Positions 12,827 through 23,458 of a DNA stretch of 64,000 nt are shown piece after piece. The stretch is from Coprinus comatus. Lineage: Eukaryota > Basidiomycota > Agaricomycetes > Agaricales > Agaricaceae. The notes under the pieces were generated by a model, which searched no databases, was not told the origin of the DNA, and saw only the letters and a list, made by a program, of their open reading frames with translations. The stretch is from the NCBI GenBank assembly GCA_034638255.1, contig JAWPGT010000012.1, positions 124,001-188,000 on the forward strand. The letters are read 5' to 3'. Both the position numbers and the translations under genes were made by a program. Each line of letters starts with the position of its first letter. Position 1 is the first letter of the stretch.

Positions 12827-14356
12827 ATGCGTCTTCGAAGCTTCGTGATTTCCCCGTTCCTCACAGAAAATGGTATCCAAAGACTTGCGGCACTCAGAGG
12901 GAATTTTCGTGAAACCGATATTGTTGTAAATTTCTATTTTCCCCCATCACTAGAAGAGTCCCCAACCACAGAAGATCTTGCCATTATCTCAGACGGATTT
13001 CAATGTCTGCATGTACTCAATGAAACAAACACTTGGAGTGACGATGCCCATTGGATAGACCATTACGCTGTCGTACGGATCCGAAGGGCGATGTTTTGCC
13101 CTTACGGTGATGGGTAGGTTTCCAGGATTTTCGCTAGTTGTACAAGCTCTAATTCCTTGGTAGAACTTTACTTATCTCTCCGGAGTTTATGGAAGTTCTA
13201 TCTTCTCATCCCATAGAATCACACAAATTTCCACAAAAGGTTTTCAAACATGAAAATACCCAAAACGCTGAAACCCACGTTCCGCTTATTGCCTTGCCTT
13301 ACTTTGGTACCACATTTGACACTCGTTTGCCTGCCATACGTGGACTCGTAACGTTCAAATCTCGTCTTCATGATCCCTACTTTGATAACAGAAATACACC
13401 ATTTTTTGTGATCCATATTGAAGACGAGTCCCTGGAAGTGCAGCTGTATGCGGAGGGTGAAGTTGCTACAGAACTTTATGACAGATTTGAAGAAGGTCAC
13501 ATATACCGTATCGAGCACTTTTCTCGTAAATCCATCCACACTTTCTTTTATAATTTGCCTATACGATCGAGAGACAACTACGGATTTACAAACGCAACCT
13601 ACATTGAAGAGGTAGATTTTTCATTGGCTTCTCAGAGTCTATTGTTTTACTAAAATCCCTCTCAGTGCCCTCAGCATGACAAACTCCCTCTGAAGTTGAG
13701 CTTCAACTTCATTCCGATACCTGCAATAACCAAACTGGATTCTTCATCTCTCCTTCATCATGAGTGGCATCATATCGGTATGTCAGGTGTTCCTAGTTGC
13801 TTCAAGCATGAGATTCATGAATTCCAACACCAGATGTTTTGGGGATAGTACATTCAGTTGGACCATTAAAGTTAAAGGGCAACCAATATTTTGATATTAA
13901 GGTGAGACCATACATCTTGTATACTTGATAAAAGAATCAAATAATAAATTTATTTTCCTTCAGATCCCGCGACGTGAAATAACTATTGCAGATCAATCAG
14001 GGCGTATTCTACCAGTTACACTATGGAGCTATCGCGCAGTAGAATTTGATATCATGCCGTTGACAATTGTAGCATTGCGACATGTACGAGTTCAACGAGA
14101 CATAAGTAAGTGAAACATATTTACTCGAATTATGCAAACAATTACTGATGGGCATTTTTCCAACATTCACTTAGCTCTTGGAGTATCCGTTTTATCAACA
14201 AGTACGATTCATGTTGAACCTGATGGGGTAGAAGAAGTATATGCTCTCAGGCAGTGGTTTAATCAAGTCGGAAGTTATTTGTTTGACAAATCGGACCCAA
14301 TGGATTCGAAGATGTTGATAATGTGTGATAGTGATACTGCCATGGTTGTCGATTAA
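12827..14356 (+). CDS. RPA1-like single-stranded-DNA-binding protein, apparent 1-nt frameshift
   Basis: Divergent relative of the large subunit of replication protein A. Exons: 12827-13113 (RPA70N-like, ISDGFQCLHVLNE), 13164-13611 (OB-fold DBD-A: LVTFKSRLHDPYF, FVIHIEDESLEVQLYAEG, ATELYDRFEEGHIYRI), 13666-13778 (FNFIPI), 13834-13901 (DVLGIVHSVGPLKLKG), 13964-14105 (REITIADQSGRILPVTLW) and 14175-14356 (LSTSTIHVEPDG). The last three build DBD-B. Introns are 50-69 nt and in the same places as in the paralogue at 23459-25050. Summed exon length is not a multiple of three: one extra base near 13741 puts a stop in exon 3. The protein ends after DBD-B, so the DBD-C zinc domain of canonical RPA1 is absent. 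It could be a pseudogene or a sequence error. Confidence 0.75.
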
Positions 14357-14705
14357 CGACACTGAGGTTTAATTCTAAAAGAACTCGAGGTGTCATCGTC
14401 AATGTGTCTTTCCCCACTTTATACATTAAATAATTGTATTCTGTAAATTTTCACTAATGTATAAAACGACTTCACTATTTCAATATTCAATTTTTACAAC
14501 GTTGTATCTACCACAATTTCTAGTTAATATTGTACAAACTGGTAGATTTGACACAGATTAGTATATTATCATGATCCTTTATATATATTACAATGCAAAT
14601 TCACTGTATCATTATAACACGTATGTAGCGACAGCATGACTATTGTCATACTGTGTAAAAGATAATTAGATCCATCTACATAAATGTACACCTACAAACA
14701 AAACC
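14357..14705. other. AT-rich intergenic stretch
   Basis: Convergent 3' flanks of the RPA1-like gene (+) and the next gene (-). Very AT-rich; no feature seen. Confidence 0.5.
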
Positions 14706-16225
14706 CTAGTAATATCGATTCCAAACATACACCATGCCTCCTAAAGCAATGAAAGTCATAAATACCTGTTCTTCAGACCATCCTTTATATTTATCAATCG
14801 GTTTAAGCGACATGATACCTGAGGAAGTTGAACAACATTTTGGTGTTAACCCTTCACATTAGATCAGTTGCGAATCATGATACGTACCATTTTTCAATAC
14901 CACTCGGTGTCTTCTGAGGGTATTATCAACAAAAACGTCCCAATAATAACAGACAGATTCGGTAACCTATTAATTCTAATGAGCGAATGAAGTATAAAAT
15001 GTAATAATAAAAAATAGAACGTACTCGAGCACTTTCCTTCACTCTCTTACACCAAATATCATCGTGAATAATGGCAACATGATGAGCTGGCATCTGTAAA
15101 TATATACTGCATAAGTTGAATTTGGCTCATATTAATCAAGTGAAGTGAACAATATGTACCTGTGGTATCATATGATAGAGCAGCACAAAAGAAACATTAA
15201 ATGGGAGCTAACACAATATATAGGTAAAACACAGTAGATGTATGAAGAGGAATACGTACATTATTTTCATAAGGGGGACGAGAGATCTGGAAATCGGGAA
15301 GAGCGACGCTCTCAGAACTATTTTGCCACCTGAAGATCCGAGCAGACAAGCGGTCCCTTAAGGAAGGTGGATTGGGAAGTATTGGAGATGAATAGCCTTG
15401 CGAGACAAGGACATCATTGTAGTCAGCTCCATTGAGTCCAATAGAGAACCCACGAAAAAAGAGGGGTTGGGTACACTTTTCATGAGCTATCGACGTCCTG
15501 ATATCGCACTCAGAGCCGAAGGTGGAGACATGGAACAAGGACCCTTTCTGGTCAGGTCTTAATTGGACTCGGACAGTCGTATCTCGTGAATCAGGTCTTA
15601 TGGATCCACAGCAAAAGCGTTCCGCCGTGTCAAGTCCAGTGATTAAGAACAAAGAGCCATTGAGTGAAACAGGTGCAAGAGCATACCACTCTTTGGCATG
15701 ATCTCGAATGTATGTTTCGAGGTAGTCACGATTGAGTAGATCTTTGCGCGTAGCACCATCAGGAAGATATAGAAAGGCTCCCCGACCACAATCGAATTCA
15801 TGCAGCCTTTGAGATCAATAGTTAGTATAACACTTATCTGAACACGGAAAAACAGGACTCTACCCACACATCTGGAGAACTAGGAGGTAACTTTTTAATG
15901 TTGGGTGACAGGTGCCAGTAATCTGGCTTGAAAATGTCGTTTCGTTCAGATATCTTGGACCGGGGAGCACGTTGAAAGTTAGTGTAATGAGTTGTATTAA
16001 ACTGGCGAGGATGAGATTTATCGTCAAAGATGTTGAAAAGGAATACAGGGTGTCCGGGAGAACGTGGTCGTATCGAGAATAAATCACCAATCTTGAATCC
16101 TTCCTCTGGAAAAAGGGGATACTGTGAAGGACTTGGGGGAGCTACATTGCAGGGATATCCATGGGCCAGAGGTATCAATGATGTGAATAGATGAGAGGAA
16201 TAGCATCGGATTTAGGTTCCGACAT
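14706..16225 (-). CDS. Conserved basidiomycete protein of unknown function
   Basis: Recognisable segments on the minus strand, in order: YPLFPEEGFKIGDLFSIRP (about 16115-16060), GRGAFLYLPDGATRKDLL, EWYALAPVSLNGSLFLITGL, then PLFFRGFSIGL, and after an intron HHVAIIHDDIWCKRV (15093-15025). The order of a GDLF-type start, an NGSLxLITG core and a C-terminal VAIxHDDxW is one I associate with a large family of uncharacterised agaricomycete proteins; no catalytic motif is known to me. Central exons about 16178-15853 and 15809-15263 are firm. The start is uncertain: ATG at 16225 (MSEPK) lies in another frame from the next exon. The 3' end is tentative: possible exons 14913-14888 and a tail ending at TAG 14706. 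Confidence 0.55.
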
Positions 16226-16701
16226 ACAATATTTGAAGGAGGTGAAGGTAAGTAACACGTTCAGAGCACGTTCCCAGTAATGTACTTGAAGCTACTTAAG
16301 TACGTTAGTACACGTGCAGGAGTTGATGCAAACATTTGATTTTCTTGATCTACTTATATGTAACGCCAACTAACAACAGAAGCACTACTATTGATTTGCA
16401 CTGACTTTTTTGTACGCAGAAAGGGTCATGGAGATAATATTAAATGAGAAGACGTCCAAGCCGTCGTCGTCATCCAGCCTGCTGAAGGAAGGGATCCATT
16501 TAGGGTGCAGTCAAGAAACCCAAATTTTATTCTTGCCCTCTGGATCGAGACCTAGAATTATTGGCATTCACAGCCTCTGTCTGTTGGAAAAAATGATGGA
16601 GCTCTCTGTTGAAGCTGGGAACTCTCTGGGAATCACTGAGATGAAAATGATGGATTAGATGATTGCCGTAATTCTTGTCGGCATTCTACTTGTTTTCAAT
16701 C
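16226..16701. other. Divergent intergenic region
   Basis: Lies between the starts of the unknown protein (-) and the hydrolase (+). An 82-codon ORF at 16410-16658 has no known domain. No clear promoter motif. Confidence 0.4.
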
Positions 16702-18800
16702 ATGCTCTTGGCACTACTTGCCCTCATTGTCCCGCTCAATGCTCTCCAAATACCGTTCAACGTCGAAAACAGTTCCAAGCATCTCATAACACCCAGAACG
16801 GAGACGTATATAACGTCATTAATCAACAAATGGAATTCTTCAGGTTTAGCAATTGCTGTTGTCCGTCAAGACCCAACATCTCCGAGTGGATGGCATCATG
16901 AATTTGGTTCTTATGGGATCGCGAATGCTCGTGGAGATGCAATGACACCAGATACGGTGTTTGCTATCGCATCTAATAGCAAACTTTTTCTCGCGTCCTC
17001 GGTCGGACTCTTAGTTTCGAATAAGACGCTACGCGAAGAACGAGGAGAAGAGCTGAAGTGGACAACAAAGGCTAAGTATATCTTTGGTGACCTTTGGGGG
17101 CTTATGGACGAGGATATGGATAGAGGGGCTAGCCTGCAGGACATGTTGTCACATAGGACTGGTATGCCTCGACACGACTTCTCTGGTGTCGCACGGGAAG
17201 GAGGAGTCGCTGAAATGGTATGTATCTGCTACTTTCTGTGTTGTGTTGAAGGTTAACATGAACCTCGTTTATTATAGATTTCTACTATGCGTTACCTCCG
17301 ACCCTCCGCAGAATTCAGACAGACATTCCAGTATAACAATCTGATGTACGAAACGCTTTCCTATCTACCTGAGACTCTCCTCAATCAGACATTCGAGTCC
17401 TATATTACACAACACATATTTCAACCACTCAATATGTCATCTTCGACATATAGTGTCCAAGAAGCGGAGGAAAGGGGCACATTTGCTGACGGCTTCCAAG
17501 CAACAATGAGGGATATTACAAGAGGGATTAGTGGCACTCTCAGGGCTACTGTGCCATATTTCCTGCGTCCGGGTGAAGAGCGAATTTGGGCTGGCGCTGG
17601 CGGTGTTCTTTCTTCACCTAGGGATTTAGTAAGTCTTCGTTGCTGTTGGCGATCCAATCATCTAACTCATCATAGGCCGTTTGGGTTTCTACACTACTCA
17701 ACAATGGGACACACCCTTATACAAACAAAACAATTTTCCCCAAAGAGGTCCTTGATCATATCGCAACTGGCGTGACAGTTAGCGAAGGGAAAGCTGCCTA
17801 TCCTGAACTTGTACGTTGAAGTCAAACTTAGCGGTCTAGGTTCCCTTTTGCTCACAATTGCAGAGCCCCAAGGTATACGGTGCTGGACAATGGCGATACA
17901 CATATCGAGGCCACGAAATCATTGAGCACGGGGGAAACAATCCTGGATACAAAACCCAAGTTGCACGCTTCCCCAACGATAACCTCGCGATTGTCGCGTT
18001 GAGTAATGATGCTAATGGTGGATTCCTTATGGAAGCTGCCAAATGGCGTATTGCTGATGATATCCTATTCGGTGAAGGAAATGGAATTGATTGGAACTCC
18101 AGGTATGCTGTCTATTTTGTCCTTCTTACTGACATTTTGCTGACGTGTATTGTCATTGAGATACGAAGACCTTTGGTTTGACTATGTCAACAAATCTCAA
18201 ATATTCACACCTCGTCCCGACTCACCGAAGCCACCAACATCACCTATAGCACTCCTATCCAAACGAACATTTACACATCCAACATATGGCACTCTACAAC
18301 CCTGTCTCGTACCCGAATCATTGTCCTCTACTCCATCATCCTCCTTCACTACTAGTCATCCTGATTGTCCTCAAGTTTTAAAAAGCCTACCTGTTCGACG
18401 AATTCTCAGGGCCTCAAACATGACAATCCCAACATTCATCATCCCTTGGAAACGAACATTCGTTACGCATCTCAAACTTGAACATTTCAACGAAAATCTA
18501 TTCAATGTTACTGTTCTTTATACAAACGCAGAAGTTAGAGCGAAAGAGGGGTATGCTCGAATTCCTCCCACTACAATGACATCCTCTATCATTTCCAGTG
18601 GTGAAGAAAGAGAATCATGGGAAGATGAGGGAGATATTGTTATTGGACTAGATGAGAAGTTTGAGGTTGAATGGGTTCAAGGTGATGAAGAAGGTTTAGC
18701 GTTTAAAGGTGGATTTTGGGGTAAGGAAGGACCGGATTCAGAAGCTCCTAAAGGTGTTGGGAAGGATTCTGCCGAGGTTTGGTTTGCAAAAGTTCCATGA
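16702..18800 (+). CDS. Secreted serine beta-lactamase-family hydrolase (PF00144 type)
   Basis: Penicillin-binding/class C beta-lactamase-like enzyme, likely an esterase or peptidase acting outside the cell; substrate unknown. Five exons (16702-17217, 17278-17628, 17676-17810, 17864-18102, 18161-18800) splice with no frame break to 626 aa. A hydrophobic N terminus (MLLALLALIVPLNALQ) looks like a signal peptide; longer upstream frames lack an ATG in this frame. Catalytic elements are all present: S91-x-x-K94 (SNSK), Y191-x-N193 (YNN) and H356-G-G. MLSHRTGMPRHD is the usual HxxG segment near the active site. The C-terminal 210 residues after YEDLWFDYVNKSQ form an extra domain, probably beta-rich, that is common in fungal homologues. 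Introns are 45-60 nt. Confidence 0.88.
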
Positions 18801-19116
18801 AGTCATTCGTTTCTCAGATATTATTTGATGTGGTACTTGTATTTTGTTGTCCCAAAGTGAGATTGGTATGTGTAAATATGTAAAATCTAACGTATCATGG
18901 TCCCATAAATTATCTTTAATCAGAAAGCTGTGTGACGGATTTCACACGGAAAAAATCGCCAAAAAAAGCTTTCCAGCGCTGGCACTTCTGATTTCACTTG
19001 ATCTCAGTCCCTGCTCATAATTCAGTGTGCATTCTTCAAAAGTTTAAAGTCAATTACAATCATCTCAACAATTATGATCAGGCAGGAATCAATTATGACA
19101 ATAATCATATATTTAT
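18801..19116. other. Intergenic 3' flank
   Basis: 3' UTR side of the hydrolase gene, then AT-rich sequence up to structured copy D. No feature seen. Confidence 0.5.
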
Positions 19117-20210
19117 GTCCCTTTTTTTAACGCCCTTTGGTTAACCGTAAAAACAGCTACTAAGCCGCCATGCCACGACAAGGCAGGACGAGGGAGGGAG
19201 AAACCCTTATGGCGGAACTACCTATTACATGGAAACGACCACATGAGTAAGTATGTATCTACGGATCAAGCTTTAAGTCTATAAAAAACTAACTACAAAT
19301 GAAAAGATTAATATCCGCAAACGCCTTACCCATCCTATTTCGAAAGTCTTACTCCCAAGCTAGAAGGGTTAGCAGGTTTAAACGGAATCACACAACTCAA
19401 TCTTGAATATGAACTTGAGGATCTTCAATGGGTTTGGTAGATTGGCTTGTTGAGTGCTGTAAGTGCTTTTGGGTGCTGCCAGTCGAGACTCGCATCACAT
19501 CCTTGAGGCTGGGCCAGTCCTACTTCATGTTAATAGGTGCCCTACTACTGGTAAAGTGCATTTCCATGAGTTACCAGTGAGGATGTGAAGACGTATAGTC
19601 TTAAGGAGAGAGGAGAGGAGGAAGAACGAATGAGTCTGAGGTCTGGAGTGTTACCGTGAGCACCCAGGCCTTTTATACTCAAGGCGTGTTGAACACTGAT
19701 ATCAATCTTTGACAGTCCCGAGTACAAAAAGCACAAGCAGTCCCACACGTTGACTCGTAAATTAACTGTTTGGGAAAGTGCAAGTACTTGCCGTTTTGGT
19801 AATGTCCAGTCGGAATGACAGGTCCATCACTCCATCAATTTTTATAAATAGCCAACTTGTGGCGGGCCACAAAAACCAACTATGATGCCGGTTTAACACA
19901 AAAAGAGTACGAATCCGTTTTTAGTAAGTTATTATGGGCACCCAATGTGTTTCTGGGAAACATGCATCATACGTGAACATGCGGCGCTCAATAACAATCC
20001 GGTAAGTCGGAAGGCGGTACAACTACATATGCCTCTCGTAAATGCGATTGTGTGTTGAACATGAGTACAACTCATCCATCTTGGGTAACATCGCTGCCGA
20101 GCTCGTTACGACTATAACGTGATAGGGGTCGGGTCGCACAATAGAATAAGTACCTAATCAGTAATCAAAATCAATCCCTGTCAGCTGGTGATCGAAATGC
20201 GCGTCTATCA
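19117..20210. repeat. LTR-like block headed by structured element copy D
   Basis: Homologue of the block at 8062-9191. The structured part has GTCCC 19117-19121 (UCCC able to pair with GGGA 19196-19199), TAAC 19128-19131 with GTTA 19140-19143, the main stem CCGCCAT 19165-19171 with ATGGCGG 19209-19215, and GCC 19172-19174 with GGC 19182-19184. The long hairpin seen in B, C and E is not evident here. Shared landmarks downstream: TCACACAACTCAATCTTGA (19388), purine-rich tract (about 19608-19630), TTTTATACTC (19671) and GTCAGCTGGTGATC (20180). No open frame is credible inside. Confidence 0.65.
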
Positions 20211-21571
20211 ATCGGAAGACTGACCGTCAACCGCTTCAACAGCATTTTTTTAAGGCGGCGTATACACCTACCGAGTCAACCGCCAGTGTCGTGAGACCAT
20301 ACTTTCCGTGTCAGCCTTTCATTTATTTGTCAAGAACTTATCATCTCTCAGCTTGATGGACGACGACAACGTGTTTATACATACCTTTAAGCAGTACAGC
20401 CTTTCACGTAAGATTCATGAGGATGACTAGTGAGTCTTTGTTCTTCACCATCTACTCTAAAAGATCTGAGATGCCATTAGGTTTCTTCTTCTGGACATCT
20501 TCCGAGCAATGGCATTGTATTCGGACATAATCAGCGGATGAGCGCCAAACCAGTTTAGCTAGAGTCGCTGTTTCTCCGTATTCCCCACTCTCACTCCAAA
20601 CCCTTGTTGTTACCCCCACCCGCACGTGTCTCGGCAGGTTTATTGGTTGAGGTGGTCAACAGCCTCAAGTCCATGGCTATGCCCATACACGAAGCCAATG
20701 AAATTACAGCTAGCCACACATCGCCTCGATTCTCTCACTGACGCCAGATATCCAGTCTCTTCACATTCTTGTGCGCTCATCTGTGCTATTCTATCTGGAA
20801 CTTTGCTCATACCGTGGTATACTAGATAATCCCCGCTTCGCCCTGGCCAGTGGTTATGCCCCCCACCAGCGAACCAGTACGGGCTGTGACATGTGTTGGA
20901 AAAGCTGTGGAGGGACCTAGCAAGAATATGGAAGGCATAAGAAGCACATTGATACTCGGATGGCTGTTGAGGGTACGAGATTCCCTTTCCTATGAGTCAG
21001 TCATATACCAATCGATTCTCTATCTACACTCAGGCTGTTGTTCCTCTCGAGATTGTTTTCATTACTAGACCAATTAATCATCAAAATTCGAGGAGTGAGG
21101 GTATATTACAATCGCATCTAAATCTATTTGAATAAATAATAATTTAGTCTCGATTCTTCAATTACGGAATGTATTACGGATTTTATATGATGAGATATTC
21201 AGTGGGTTTAGTGGTGATACACTATATTGCGAGTAGTGACGTAGCAGTAGTGGTTGGGCTAGGCCCCTTTTGAGTCAGGCGGTGGCGGCGGGTTAGAAGA
21301 CTCCGAATCCGAGTGCAAACAGAGATATGTCGGGGGAATTTAGGTCGTGCAGTAGTAGGGGGCAGGATCGTTATGGGTGATCCGAATCTATGAGGTCGAG
21401 GTCGCGGAAAAGTTAGTGGGAACTATTAGTCTATCAACGAAGTTTCAAGTCTTGTTGAAGTTTCGTCTCAAATGCTTCACCTTCAATCTGGCCTGGATTA
21501 TTCGAAGAGTTAGCCTCCGTCAAAATGATTGATTATGAACAACTCACCAATGATCGAGGATCCACCTTTAT
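20211..21571. other. Gene-poor stretch
   Basis: Short ORFs at 20626-20829 and 20850-21068 (+) show no known domain. GC content rises between about 20590 and 20960, which might mark an old gene remnant, but nothing could be identified. Confidence 0.35.
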
Positions 21572-22370
21572 GTCCCCATTTACACTCTTTGGACACTGCT
21601 CTCTCAGAGAGAGTAGTTAAGCCGTCACGCCAACGGCAAGGCAGAGCGAGGGAAGGACAACCCTTGTGACGGAAAAACACCTACCTTGCTTACCTTGATC
21701 ATCAGCGAACTCGATCAATTCTTGTTTCAGCGGTTAGTGTGATAAAGACGATAAGAGAGAAAATGGAAGTGGAGAAAGTGATCGAGCTCGAAGATGATTG
21801 GAATGTTGGTGTGGCCTCGAGGGTGGAAGTTCGAGGCTAGACCGAGGTTTTTGGTTTAATTTTTTTGTTTGCGCTTTTGTTATTATGCATGAGTCGATCT
21901 TTTTTTTTTTTAATCTTTTTATGCGTCTTTTTTTTAAATCTTTTTATGCGTCTTTTTATCTTTTCTTTTTATGCGCCTTTTTATGCTTTTTATTTTTATG
22001 CGTCTTTTATGATTATATTTTTATGTGCTTTTAATTTTTTTTTTTTTTTTTTTTTTTTTTTTCAAATTTATGAGAGAGGAGAGTGTGAAAGAGACCATTG
22101 AACAGCCGAGAACCCAAGACAAGACAGAGGGCCACGAGACGAAATAACCCAGACACCAGACACAGGACACTCGAAAATAGCAAACCCAAGAATACGAAAC
22201 CAGCAAGACACAGCTCAAAACCAAAACCCAGGGGGATGATAGATTGAGAGAGGAGAGGAGAGGGACGAGTTGAAAAGAGGAGAGATGGGGGTAAGAAGAG
22301 AAGGGAGGCTTGGGATGTGTTACGAGCCACTCGTGCTCCTTTATATCCTTACACAATAGCTGTTATATTG
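21572..22370. repeat. Structured element copy E with downstream LTR-like sequence
   Basis: Structured part: GTCC 21572-21575 with GGAC 21655-21658; CTCTCT 21599-21604 with AGAGAG 21608-21613; main stem CCGTCAC 21622-21628 with GTGACGG 21666-21672; GCC 21629-21631 with GGC 21640-21642. As in C and D, a purine-rich tract (about 22240-22310) precedes a TATA-like CTTTATATCC near 22339. Sequence beyond the structured part has diverged strongly. Confidence 0.65.
21898..22062. repeat. T-rich minisatellite and poly-T tract
   Basis: The motif TTTTTATGCG(T/C)C recurs about five times between 21913 and 22006 with variable T runs, ending in an almost pure T tract (about 22037-22062). It lies inside the copy-E block. 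Open frames reading long Phe or Lys runs here are artefacts. Confidence 0.75.
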
Positions 22371-23458
22371 TGACGACCCTGTCTCGTTAGTCCGGATTGG
22401 GAAAAATGACTCTTGACTTGCTCTTGACACAATCCACCGTTTTGATAACTTCCATCACCGAAAAACATCACCGAAAAACATACACTCACACGGTTCACGA
22501 TGTATCAAAGAAACACTGTTCTATTGTAGTGTTCCGGCTGATAATAGACTGTTAGTGGATGATTAAGGCCAAGTGGTGGTCCCGCCACCCATGAACCTCA
22601 TGGCACCATAGAATGATTCCACCGCCAGTGACACTGAATACGTTTCGGCAACGCTACTACGTCATTAACGGCGAAAACCGATGCGCTACAACACATAGGG
22701 TGGGGGTTCTAGGGCTCGGTTGCTGATAGGTTGACCACACATCTACGAAAACACAGTTTGGCATCAAAGAGCTATTGACGCATGTCCTTCTGAAAGCTGT
22801 GTGATTTACAAAAGTGCGGACATAATCCGATGCTGGGAAGCTTCATCCGAATCGATAGCACCGCATTTATTAATGTGCTTTTCATATATATATTCGAAAG
22901 ACAAAGCAAGAAGGTGTTGGCGTGATGAGTACGCTCCGTACTCGTGTTTTCATCGTGTAGGTTGAGCGTTAAGGATCGCATTGATAAGGATATGGATGTA
23001 TTACAATTAGTACTTGTGTAATGAGTGTTTTCTTGACAACAGTTGACCAGGTAAGACACAACAATTTAGTAACCAGTGTTGTGTTTTTGTTTTCAAACTC
23101 AAGTCAAAATTTACCGATATAGTATTTCTCTCAAGTATGAAACAGTGGTATTGCCTTTGGTACTGGGAAATCGAAGACAGGAAGCCGCCGTGAGCTTTCT
23201 GCGATCATGCACGAGTAAGTGTTGGGCGTCTGATTAATTAACGTGTGTATGACTTCACGTAATGCTGCGGCCCGTCCACCCGACCGAGCAACCAACGTTC
23301 ACAGCGTCTGTACAATAAGCTGTTATTACCGCGCTGTTACAACCTGATCAGAATGCTCTCGACCAAGCAAGCCGTTACTACTTGTACAAACACACCATCC
23401 ACACTGGCTTCTTGAGTATTAAATAAAATAGATACACTGCCTGCTTTCAGTGGAACTC
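22371..23458. other. Intergenic, no gene recognised
   Basis: Downstream of the RPA1-like gene on the minus strand. GTGACGACCC near 22371 resembles GTGACGACCC near 4419, probably an old repeat end. The sequence ACATCACCGAAAAACAT is duplicated in tandem near 22455-22483. No convincing ORF. Confidence 0.4.

Noticed and set aside
21798..22356. Overlapping ORFs rich in Phe and Lys
   Set aside because: They translate a T-rich minisatellite and poly-T tract.
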